A DNA stretch of 64,000 bases, taken from assembly GCF_010015585.1 (NCBI RefSeq), contig NW_022985071.1, forward strand, positions 1,413,097-1,477,096, given 5' to 3'. Positions 9,922 through 19,812 of the stretch are shown piece after piece (the stretch's first letter is position 1; each line of letters opens with the position of its first letter). The DNA is from Eremomyces bilateralis CBS 781.70. Its lineage: Eukaryota; Ascomycota; Dothideomycetes; Eremomycetales; Eremomycetaceae. A program made the position numbers and the translations under genes. The notes beneath the pieces were generated by a model. That model was not told the DNA's origin. It saw nothing but the letters and a program-made list of their open reading frames with translations, and did no database searches.

Positions 9922-10428
9922 GATTCGTTAAGAATGAAGATGCTGCTGAAGGAGCTGGCGAGTGACGATAGGACATGATCTTGTTTACCGGCCTAGCGGC
10001 ATGGTGAGTGATGGAAGATTGATTTGTCTCCCTTGATTGCACACCCTACACTGTCAGCTTGCGTTTGTCCGGGGGATTGACTGTTACTGCAGACCCTCGG
10101 CGAACAGAATCGGAGTTGTTTTCCTGTTCAAGCAGAAGTGTATTCCCATGGTTATGGGGAATCACCTCGACTGATTGTTGTGAATGAGACGAAGCCTTCA
10201 CTGAAGCACATCCTGCGAAGCATTGTAATCTGTTGTTTGTGTTTACTCCTCACATTTTGCAATCTTTCTCACTCACTCACCCACTCGCCTGCTGCCGTCT
10301 TTCATCCATCATTGAGATCGGTTGAAGGTTCGATTTTAAGAACCAGCGCGGCATCATCTCGTTGGAAGGCCGCGTCATAGTAAGTGGTTCTATTCCCAAG
10401 ACACATAATATTCTATTGAGCCTCCAAG
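9922..10428. other. Intergenic region and probable leader of the MYND gene
   Basis: It holds the RNase H2A 3' region and the 5' region of the next gene. A GTAAGT donor near 10380 with an AG acceptor just before the start at 10429 could form a leader intron. An 80-residue frame at 10138-10380 does not join the downstream frame in phase. Confidence 0.35.
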
Positions 10429-13400
10429 ATGTTGCTCAAGCCAGGACGTTTCGATCGAGGGTCGGTCTTCTATCCATGGTCAACATCTCCCCCGGCCTGC
10501 TTCACTCGAGGAACACCGTACGATGACGACGCCGACATCCTGATCCTCGAACACGGTGACATTCGAGACTTCCTTTTCACCGCCTACACTGGTCCTGGGT
10601 CTAAAACACGAAAATTAGATTTTACCTGTTGCGAGGCCCGGATTTGCGCCGTTGCAAGATCTATCGTCCTGCTCACTATGATCATCGATGACGACGGCTC
10701 GAATCAAGAGACGATATGGCGCCTCCACTCCGATATGCTCATCGATCACAGCACGCTGTGCTTCCTCCATAAGCATATGAAAAAGCTCCTGCCTCAAATC
10801 GCAACCCTCGGCGTATGGGACTCCGGAAAGTACGGGCGGACCCTCCGGTTCAGCGATGCTCGGACGTGGGCGAAAGTCAAAGACTTTTTCGAGTTCTACG
10901 CCGTGACTCCGAAGAAGGCGGCAGCTTTTCAATACCAACAGAAGCACCTGAAAGACCTCTGGGACAGGTACAGACGCGTCCATGATGCGGCGCCTTCGAG
11001 CCAACATGAGCTCATGGCGCAAGCCAAGAATGCTGCGAAACCGGCCATGAAACCAGGTTGGGCCCATCATTGTCTTGCCTTTGGCCGGTATCGTGAGACG
11101 GGCACCTGTTACGACTGCCCTAAAATCGCGGCGCGAGCAAACCGGGTTAATCCATTGCTCGCCACTCTCGACCGTGCGGAGCTCTGCTACGCTTCCGAGC
11201 CGTTCTCTGGATCGCATCTTGCCCCCGCCTTCACGAAAGTGGTATTTCCCAGGGACCGCCTACCGAACCCTCCAGAAGCTATTGACGGGTATGCTAGGCA
11301 TGCATATGGTCAATTCGAGCTATATTGCTATTCATTTCGGGATGTTGCTGCCACCGGACGTTGGAAGATTCGGTACGTCGTGGCGGACCCTATCGCCTTA
11401 TGCCATGTCCTGCAGCACCATCGAGTCCACGGAGAGACTGAAACGGCCAACTGGTACGGTACCTCCCAGAGCTTCGAACCACTGCTTCTGGATTCGCTCG
11501 ATTATACCGCCGAAAACAGGGCTACCAAAGCACCGACCATCTTCGATATCATCGCGTGTGGCGATATGGGAGATATAGCTGGAATCCTCAATGTCCTTAC
11601 GGCTTGCAGTCCGCTCTTGAAACTGAGGCTGACCAGTACCATCTTCACGCGTACATACTTTTGGAACACTCAAAGTCTCAAGATTGGATCTCAAGGCCCA
11701 TTGTGTGCGGACATTGCCACGGTGGCGCTACTCCTCGGCTTGACTCCGATGGAATACTGGTACACGGGCACATCAACGTCTAGCCATGACAGTATCCAGC
11801 TTGCTTTTATGGACATGAGCCACGGACATCCCCCTCACAACATCACGTGGAAGAGCACCATGCTACCGGAATGGAGAGCGAAGAAGGGCGAAGGCCTCTA
11901 CAGTCTCTACTCCAAGGCCCACCTCTCGTTCGACGCTCGCGAGTTAGCGTCGTTCATGTGGCGGCTATACACCTCAATGTTCGCCAGTGACAACTATGAA
12001 GCCCTTAAACGCACAGCCTACGATTGGGTCCAATGTCGGCTGATGCCCTCGTACACGCGCGGAGGATTCGCGGCGCTCCTGAAACTGGTCCTCGCCAACG
12101 TTGAAGTGGACTACGACGAGTTCGTGGATACTTTTGGAGACATGATGGCGGAAAGTCGGGAGGATCCATGGCTCGGGCCGTATCTCGAGGCCTTGCCGAT
12201 GTACCTCACTTCTGCCGGTCTCTTTGGCTGGGAGGACTTCCTTCTCACTGAAGGCTATGAGGACTTTCTCTCAGAGTCATGCCTAAGAGGCTGGGAGAAC
12301 CTCCCTACTCAGCTTTGTGTCACATTCTACATACCACCAAAACATATGATGGACTTTACAAAACCACCATGGGACGACGATATCGGACGTCCGGTTGTCC
12401 AAGTCAACTTCCAAACTCCCGATCTGTGGTTCGCCATGTACGATGTACACTGGTCTTGGGGTGAGATATCGTCCCAGGGCCGGGAGCGAACCAATAAACA
12501 CCGGCTTTTCTTTAAAGAGGACAAGAAAGGATGTGCCGGGCAGTCGCCTATGGTAGTCACCGTTATGGTGCCCACCTGGATCCTATTGCGGACGAAGGAC
12601 CTATCCGGAGAAGTCGAACTGGCGCTGCGGCATGACTACAATGTCGCAAAAAGATTCGGAGAGAGACTCTCCATGCAGGGTTGTTTGCCACTTTATACGA
12701 CCATGCTCAGCAGCAAAAACGTGTTCATCACCCAGGCTCCTCCTAACCTCGTCGGAAATGCCTCGCTCAGCGCGATCCCAGGACAGGAATTTCAGGATTC
12801 GCCGCTCACTCAGGAAAGTCGAGTCCACGATGCCAATATACTCATCCACGCCCACTTCAATAAGACCCAGTCTCGGGTGTCGCGAATGACCTTGCGGGTC
12901 ACCTGTAACACCGAAGAGCTGAAACAGCATCTACTAGAGCCAGCAGATGCTCTCAAAGCAGCGTGCATCGAACCGTTCACCGTCCAAGTGTTGATCGGCC
13001 TTTTTCTGTTCTCCATCACCCCTCCGATGCCGTTGAAACCCTTCGCGGGTGTGACACGAGTCAAACGAAAAGCAGGATACATCGAATACACGGGTCCGGT
13101 CATGTCCCGCAAATCGCTCGATAGATCCGTTGCCAATGTTTGGGCAATCGCCATGTATCCTTCCAGTCCTACCACGGGAAACCTGCACCACATTGAGTTG
13201 GATCGGATGCCGACGATTGACATCGATGATGCCTGCAGGCGCGGTTGGATATTCGACTACATCGGCTGCGTTCTCAATAATAAGGACAAAGAGGCGGTGA
13301 CAGCCCCCGTCCCCTACGACTACAATTTTCCAGTCCCATACTCGCCATTCAAACTGCGCATTGCGCAGATGATCCTAGGGTATGGATGTCCGATCAAGTC

Positions 13401-14235
13401 ACGAAAGACTGTCTTCATGATCGCAGAACGGGAAAATGAATCATCAGAGGACGTCAAACCCCATTTTATTATCTTGCTCTCTTCGATCAAGCTGGACCAG
13501 ATCGTCCAAGGCGTCGTTCTCGATTGCGCGGTCATTCCTCTCAGCGACGGGCTCCGAGCACTGCTGGCGCCGTTCATGCAAACCTTGGTCTCGAGCAAAG
13601 GCGCGTACCAAGTGTTTCACGGGACGCGCAAGGAGATCGCGCTTTGGCGGCGGGCACTGATGTCCTTTGCCGATCGAGCCCGCACCTGGCCACACAAAGC
13701 GACGTGCCGATACCAGTCCTGTACGCCCCGCTACCACGGCAAGGACGGTCCGATCTGCGCGTGTGGCACGGGCATCTTCCCGTCTGACTATCCGGTGGAG
13801 GCCGAGTTCGAGAAATTCATCCACGACCCGAAATTCAACGACTTCGCGGTGCGCGTCGCGATCCCGGTGTGCTTCCCCAACCCGCTGTTCGAAAAGACCT
13901 GGAAGTGCTACCACTTGAGCAACCAGGCGCAGGTCACGGAAACGGCGCAGATGATGACGCAGACCTTCGATATCATGATCCGAGGGGACCTCTGCCTAGC
14001 GTGTAGGGAGAAACCGGGTGGGAGGCCGTTGTTGAGATGTTCGGGGTGCCACGTCGCGCAGTATTGCTCGAAGGAGTGTCAGAGTAAGGATTGGAAGAAG
14101 GTTCATAAGAGGATTTGTAAGGAGTTCGCCGAGGACCCTCCTTTTCAGAGGGCGGTTACCAGGACACGAAGGCGTTCTTCTCCTACCAACACGTCCGTTC
14201 CGGACCATGTGAGGGTGGCGAAGTGGGGGGAGTAG
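10429..14235 (+). CDS. DUF4470 and MYND zinc-finger protein, 1268 residues
   Basis: A single uninterrupted exon. The N-terminus (FDRGSVFYPWSTSPPACF, then DADILILEHGDIRDFLFTAY near residues 35-55) matches the DUF4470 domain found at the start of many fungal MYND proteins. The C-terminal MYND finger lies at about residues 1190-1230: C-x2-C in CLACRE, then RCSGCHVAQYCSKECQSKDW and HKRIC. MYND fingers bind proline-rich peptides in partner proteins. No SET domain is visible between them, so a methyltransferase role is not supported. The middle ~1100 residues have no domain I recognise. An intronless frame of this size is unusual for the group. Function is unknown. Confidence 0.88.
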   Translation: MLLKPGRFDRGSVFYPWSTSPPACFTRGTPYDDDADILILEHGDIRDFLFTAYTGPGSKTRKLDFTCCEARICAVARSIVLLTMIIDDDGSNQETIWRLHSDMLIDHSTLCFLHKHMKKLLPQIATLGVWDSGKYGRTLRFSDARTWAKVKDFFEFYAVTPKKAAAFQYQQKHLKDLWDRYRRVHDAAPSSQHELMAQAKNAAKPAMKPGWAHHCLAFGRYRETGTCYDCPKIAARANRVNPLLATLDRAELCYASEPFSGSHLAPAFTKVVFPRDRLPNPPEAIDGYARHAYGQFELYCYSFRDVAATGRWKIRYVVADPIALCHVLQHHRVHGETETANWYGTSQSFEPLLLDSLDYTAENRATKAPTIFDIIACGDMGDIAGILNVLTACSPLLKLRLTSTIFTRTYFWNTQSLKIGSQGPLCADIATVALLLGLTPMEYWYTGTSTSSHDSIQLAFMDMSHGHPPHNITWKSTMLPEWRAKKGEGLYSLYSKAHLSFDARELASFMWRLYTSMFASDNYEALKRTAYDWVQCRLMPSYTRGGFAALLKLVLANVEVDYDEFVDTFGDMMAESREDPWLGPYLEALPMYLTSAGLFGWEDFLLTEGYEDFLSESCLRGWENLPTQLCVTFYIPPKHMMDFTKPPWDDDIGRPVVQVNFQTPDLWFAMYDVHWSWGEISSQGRERTNKHRLFFKEDKKGCAGQSPMVVTVMVPTWILLRTKDLSGEVELALRHDYNVAKRFGERLSMQGCLPLYTTMLSSKNVFITQAPPNLVGNASLSAIPGQEFQDSPLTQESRVHDANILIHAHFNKTQSRVSRMTLRVTCNTEELKQHLLEPADALKAACIEPFTVQVLIGLFLFSITPPMPLKPFAGVTRVKRKAGYIEYTGPVMSRKSLDRSVANVWAIAMYPSSPTTGNLHHIELDRMPTIDIDDACRRGWIFDYIGCVLNNKDKEAVTAPVPYDYNFPVPYSPFKLRIAQMILGYGCPIKSRKTVFMIAERENESSEDVKPHFIILLSSIKLDQIVQGVVLDCAVIPLSDGLRALLAPFMQTLVSSKGAYQVFHGTRKEIALWRRALMSFADRARTWPHKATCRYQSCTPRYHGKDGPICACGTGIFPSDYPVEAEFEKFIHDPKFNDFAVRVAIPVCFPNPLFEKTWKCYHLSNQAQVTETAQMMTQTFDIMIRGDLCLACREKPGGRPLLRCSGCHVAQYCSKECQSKDWKKVHKRICKEFAEDPPFQRAVTRTRRRSSPTNTSVPDHVRVAKWGE

Positions 14236-14421
14236 GAAGGACTGGGAAATCAATGGATGCTACGGAGCGAATACAAATGTGTACAATAATTTCATAGTTG
14301 AAGAATGCTATTGGAGAACGTCATGACACGTTCCCCGTAACTCTATATACTTGATGCCCAGCGTGCCGTAAAGACGCCATACTATCCATCGCCGTCTCGC
14401 CGATCCCAAAACCCAACCCGA

Positions 14422-15211
14422 TCATCGCCCGTCCCACTTGAGATTGAATCGACCCTCCGCATTTTGGTAGTCTCTTAGACACCGCACCACGTCGTCTGCC
14501 TCCTTTGCCTCGACGATGATGCCCGCGTTATTCCCCGCAATGAACCCAGAGTCGACCGCCTTGTTCACCCACATGATCAACCCATCCCAATAGCCATCCA
14601 CATTCAACACCACGATCCCCTTATCGTGAATCCCCAACTGATTCCACGTCGTCACCTCCATCAGCTCCTCCAGGGTGCCATACCCCCCACTCAACGCCAC
14701 GAACCCCCCTCCTTCTCCCCCCTCCATCACCTCCCGCGCCATCAACGCCTTCCGAGTATGCATATCCTTCACCACCGTCGTCCGTCCGTACACGGTCTCG
14801 TCGATTGTGCTCTGCCCCGCCTGCTCGCGCCGCATCAGCGCCTCCGGGATCACCCCGTGCACGGCGGCCGGCCCGCTAAGCGCGACCAATGTGCGCGCCA
14901 CCTCGCCCATAATGCCGACCGTGCCGCCGCCGTAGACGAGGTGGATGCCGTGCTTGTGGAACGCGTGGGCGAGGGCGCGGGCGGCTTCAAGGTGGGCGGG
15001 GGAGGTTCCGGGGTGGGCGCCGCAGCTGGGGTGGGGTTAGCATAGTGGTCGACGGTCAATTGAAACAATGGCGGGGGAAAACATACAAGACGCAGACCAC
15101 GGGAGGTTTCCCGTCTATTATTGACGCCCCGTTCGCTTCGGCGGGAATGGCCATGACTTCTTGATTGAGGGCCGTTGGTTCGAGTGATGAGGTGGAGCTT
15201 TCGACAGCCAT
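14422..15211 (-). CDS. LOG-family cytokinin riboside 5'-monophosphate phosphoribohydrolase
   Basis: Exons 15211-15087 and 15025-14422 with a 61-nt intron (GTATGT donor, CCCCAG acceptor), total 729 nt, 242 residues. Splicing rebuilds the Rossmann start VCVFCGAHPGTSPAHLEAA. It is followed by GIHLVYGGGTVGIMGEVA, the family's nucleotide-binding loop, and by GGYGTLEEL with its catalytic Glu, where the usual leading Pro is Ser (LSGGYGTLEE). The enzyme releases free cytokinin-type base or, in other members, cleaves nucleoside monophosphates to base and ribose 5-phosphate. It was long annotated as lysine decarboxylase, which is wrong for this family. The N-terminal 38 residues are a low-conservation extension. 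A cytoplasmic location is expected. Confidence 0.92.
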
Positions 15212-16429
15212 GGTGAAGGGGGATGTATCTATATATAAGAAAATAATCGAGGTACACAACTTAAACCTAATGCAATGTACATGCTAGTATTGTACTCTGG
15301 GAAAGCGGCAAAGAGACTCGAGTTAGACTATAAGAGCGATTTGGAGGAAACAGAACTTCGGAACCGAAACCAGGATGATTATTATGATGGCGACCATGAC
15401 TCCTCCGCCATTCACTCAGAAACGATGGATCCATCAATTTCGCCCCCTATGATTGGTAATTCCGATTAACACCGCTGATATTGCCCACCGAAAAAGTTCC
15501 GCATCCCTTCAAAGTTCACACATCACGCTCGGATGCTCCCAACTTGAGAATTCCCAATGTCGCTTGTGAGAGGATTGATGGGCGGTTCCAGCGTAGCCTG
15601 CAGCATCCTGCTTCTTATCGCCGGGTTGCCCCTGGGACGCGGTGCTTTTGCAGCACGAGGGGGACCAATAGGGATATGCATGGCTTCCGGAGATGTGGGC
15701 GGGGTGGTCGATTGCGGCACAGGAATTCAATATACGTAGAATTAGGAGAAGCGAAAGGGATGCGCGGTGGTTGTATCCCCAGCATGGTCTTCAAGGGTGC
15801 GATATAGGTGGACGTCCGGACTATATTGAAAGAAGTTCGAAAATCGGGATTGGGCTACGAAGCTCGGTGGAAGGAGAGATGAGGGATTGGTAGCGGTGTT
15901 CATATTCGATAGGGAATGGCAATGGGACGATTTGAGGGTTTCGGAAGTGAAAACTAGTATCATCTGTAGGAGACATGTTCATGTCGACTTCATCCTGAAT
16001 GGAATGAGAGTTGCGGCACCACGGCCCGGACTTCTCACCGCTGCACCTGCATTCTGCAACGTGATATTAAGATCGCCTTTTAGACCTGCCGGAAAGCTAA
16101 AGCTTAATGGATTCAATCTTCAGAAAAGCCCGTCCGGACTCGATATACTAGTATACAATTCGAAAACTAAGAAATGCTGTGAAGCGACGCGTGCCACCCA
16201 AGTTGCTCATTACGGCGACGTGGTATCGTTTCCGGCAAAAGCTTCAAGAGAACCTCACGAAAGGACAGTTTGCGGCGCGTGCGTCACCATCGACCTTGGA
16301 AACCGGACTCCATGCGACCGCCCCATCGTTGTGGTAGCTCGAACGGGTCCACTACATTCCCCCAAAGCGAGTCTCAGACTAACATTTCCACTCGCTATAC
16401 CCTCCAATGATCTGAAACATCGATGCGGC
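15212..16429. other. Intergenic region between LOG and Seb1 genes
   Basis: Promoter of the LOG gene and 3' region of Seb1, both on the minus strand. Short minus-strand frames exist (15523-15720, basic and Pro-rich; 15742-15963), but they lack a recognisable domain, conserved start or splice link. I see no RNA gene or repeat. Confidence 0.35.
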
Positions 16430-18847
16430 TCATCTGAACCCTGGCATCTGGAAACCGAACTGCGGAATCTGCGGAGGCACCCCAACCGTGTTCGCTTCCG
16501 GACGCGGTGCAGGGCTAGCCCGACGAGGCGGCGTGGGTCGGCTCGGACGATCACCGTATCTCGGTCTCGGTCCCGGTCCCTGGTCTCGTGGTCCCTGGTC
16601 TCGCGGCGGAGGACCTCGTCGCGGGGCGCCCGGGTCGGCGACGACACGGCGAGAAATGGCTAAGGAAAGGTCAGGACTGCGGGAGAGGATTGGCAATTGA
16701 GGGAAGTAGGGGACCGTACCTTTGGAGGAGACGCCGGCGCCGATTTCAATGTCGGGCTCTTCGACCACCATGCCTGACTCGATCGGTCGGCCACCCGAGC
16801 CGCCGAATTCGGCGGTCAGCATCCATTTGCGGTCGGCATCGGTGAGTGCATCGAGGGGGATGATGCTGACGCCGGAGTTGTAATCGTTGCATTCGCGAGG
16901 GCCGAAACCTACGCCCCATCGGGTCTGTATTGTTTGTTAGCACTGGAAATGCACTGGATGATGGCTGTAGCTTACCGATCTAGCTTTGTGCAAAACCTCC
17001 GGATCTGTTTCCCTATCCATGCCACTCTTCGCGTTGAGCGCGTCCTGTCGATTCGCCATCTTGACAAACGCATGGCGTCGTTCAGAATTGACGATGACAC
17101 TCTGCACGGTGCCGAAGCGGGAGAAGATGCGATGGATCTCACCTTCGTTGCCGGTCACGCCGCCTACAAAGAGGGTCCTACTCAATACTACCATGTTTGT
17201 CAGTCACTGCGTTTGCTATACTCGAACAATCATGCATACCCTTGATGTGGTTCCGGGGAATTGATCGATCCCAGTCCATGAACTTCTGCCCGGGAGCACG
17301 CGGCGGTGCGGCTTGCGGGGTGGGCTGTCTATCGCGTCCGGATCCCATGGGACTACGCTGCCGGTAATCACCACCGCCTCGCCTCGGAGGGCCGCGGTCC
17401 CTACGATCATAGCCATGGCCCGGGCCTTCTCGACCCACCGTGTTTGGGTCATACACGCCGTATGTCGGACTGTCCCGGCGAGCGAGAGGGGAGCGACGTT
17501 GATAATCCGGAGACCTACTCCGTCCCCGCGGTTCACGATAGTCCGGACGGTCCGGTGCCCTAGGATCGCGAGGATATTGGCTACCGTTGGTATCTGGTCT
17601 GCTGTAATCTGCGGGACCTTGCGGTGCAGATGGAGGATACTGCGCAGCTGGAGTAGGGGGAGCGAGGTTTGGAAGCTGGGTTACACCCATGGAACTCAGA
17701 ATCTGCGCGATCTGCTCCGGAGGGAGATTGGCGGCAGCAAGCCCTTGAAGAAGCTTCAAGAGCTGTGCTGGATCCGGATGCGCATTGCCGTTGGGTGGAG
17801 CTGCGCCGGCAGTTGATTGCGCGGCTGGTTGAGCGGGTGCTGGTCCTGAATACGATATTCCTTGCGAAGGCGGAGCGAAACCATTGGATCCGTTTACTGC
17901 TCCTGGATACGATGGCTGTGGTTGTTGACGGCCGTAGTTGGACGCCTGGGGAACAGGTGGTTGCGTGGGTTGTGGTGCTTGCGGTATACTTTGCTGAGAC
18001 TGCGGAACCAATGCCGCGAGAAGTTCTACCGCACTTAGCTGCTTAGCCGGCTGAGCGGCAGGAGTTTGCTGAGGCGCCGCTGCGGGAGCCGTCTGCTGGT
18101 ATCCTACAGGATTGTTTGCCGGAACGGGGGTGGAAGTTTGCGGAAGGACTGTTGGACTTTCGTTAGGAACGGACATCGAGTCGACTCGTTTCAAGAATCT
18201 CTTACGGCTGGATGAGCTTGCGAGTTTCTCTTTGAACCCGGCCAGCATCGGTCGTGGGAACGTGCTGCCACGCTCCCAGATATCTATCAGTTTGCTGATT
18301 TTCTCCTACACGAGACGAATATGTAAGTATTGGACTTTTGGACCGCGACGTTCATTATGGCAGGGGTGGTGGATCTAGCAGTTGGGATGTCGTGCATACT
18401 GAGTGCCAACACACAGTTCATGTCGTACCTTTTGGTTGTCCGGGGCTACTTGAAGAAGCTCATTCATCAATACGGGTAACAGCTCGGTCATCTTATGGAC
18501 GCCAGAAGCAAAGGTTCCCTCGGGAGCGGCTGCGCCGAGCGCTTGTCCCGATAGCCTTGCTTTCTCGATCCATTGTCGAGTTACTGAGTCTACGACATAC
18601 AGCACGCCAAGTTTATGCGTTGGGAGAGTGCGCTGGAAGTGAGAGGCGATTTTATGCACGAGCGCAGACTCGGACTAAACACAGGCATCATTAGTGTGCG
18701 TTACAGTGCCTAGCCGACCGAGTGTCATACCTTGATGTTTGCGATACAGAGCGCGGTGATCGCCTCGATCTTAGTCTTCGTGACCCCAGGAGCCTTCAAC
18801 GTCTGGAGCGACTGGAGGAGATTGGCAACCTCATCTGGAGCCGACAT
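16430..18847 (-). CDS. seb1: Seb1/Nrd1-type RNA-binding protein with CID and RRM
   Basis: Six exons: 18847-18731, 18674-18429, 18305-17240, 17187-16976, 16924-16720 and 16659-16430, total 2076 nt, 691 residues. Residues 1-140 form a CTD-interaction domain (MSAPDEVANLLQSLQTLKA start; HKLGVLYVVDSVTRQW helix), which binds phosphorylated RNA polymerase II tail. Residues about 150-440 are Gln/Pro-rich and disordered, ending in an Arg/Asp/Gly-rich stretch. An RRM lies at about 480-545 (SRTLFVGGVTG as RNP2; RRHAFVKMANRQDALNA as RNP1 region). The following WGVGFGPRECNDYNSG block matches the conserved C-terminal extension of the Nrd1/Seb1 RNA-binding region. The tail is Arg/Pro-rich. The family couples 3' end formation or termination to polyadenylation and silencing in the nucleus. 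All introns are 44-123 nt with GT..AG ends. Confidence 0.93.
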
Positions 18848-19812
18848 GTTGTATACGATGCCCTAAGGCGCGATCAATGTAATGTGTGAAGTTTACGTGA
18901 TTCCTAGTCCTGGTCAAGGAATCAAATATCGAGCAAGTAGTATCCGCAAGGAATGAGGATTGTACTCCGTGTTATCGTTACGAGTACGCCGAGTGAGTGG
19001 CAACAGAGAGAGTACGGTAGACAGATCGCGTTGATAGGAAATTGTTATCGCGGGATCCGGCTACAGAAGGCGCGCGACAGACGGGTTCCTTCGAGTCCTT
19101 CGAGTCCGACTACCGTAATCAGTGTGGATGCGACTACGTGTGCTCAACCGAAATGAGGAAACCGTCCCTCGAAAGGAGATATGTGCCTTCACAGCACGCG
19201 TCAGTTACGAAGTAATGGTGAAGTCTGGTTGAGCTGGATGGAAAGCTTCTTCAGATTTGGCTGAGATTTAGAATACGTAAGGGTTTACGCCTGAAGAGAG
19301 AAAAGAAGATGAGAGATGAAAAACGAAGGTTACAGCAAAACTTTTCATGGATCCAGATAATTGTTGGTTTCGTTTTGAGATTTGCGATGTGATGGCGACG
19401 GCGGAATTTTGGCCACAGAATGTCAGCATCCGCATTCCCCGATCACGTGGTTATCACGTGGTTATTACATGTCAAACTCCACGTGACTATCCTGGTCATC
19501 ACCACATGTCTATGCACGCGGCGGAAGGAAATATTCGCATCCCTACCACCACAACTACTAATACAGGGATCTCCGTGTGCCATGACCCAATATCAAAGCC
19601 ACAAGTGAGAGTTGTAGCTGGTTAACCATGTGCTACACAATTCATATCTAATACAGAGAGCTAATTATGATGGTTACTGTCAATACAAATGATCTACTGA
19701 CAGTGATTTAGTGGTTTCACTGATTACATTAACAGGTTGTGAACGTCTAAATGAGACCGACTGAGCCTCACAACAGTATGCTTAGGGGTATCTAGATCAC
19801 AGCCCTCCTAAT
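18848..19812. other. Seb1 promoter and Trs120 3' region
   Basis: The only signal that I can name is the CACGTG cluster described separately. A direct repeat of CCTTCGAGT lies near 19087-19104. No coding frame is supported. Confidence 0.35.
19444..19485. promoter_or_regulatory. CACGTG E-box cluster
   Basis: CACGTG occurs at 19444-19449, 19455-19460 and 19480-19485, the first two within the repeat TCACGTGGTTA. It is the core site of bHLH factors such as Cbf1. It lies about 600 bp upstream of the Seb1 start and about 330 bp downstream of the Trs120 stop, so Seb1 is the only neighbour whose promoter it could serve. Confidence 0.35.

Noticed and set aside
10138-10380. 80-codon frame before the MYND gene
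   Set aside because: It does not splice in phase to the next frame and has no recognised domain; it is probably leader sequence.
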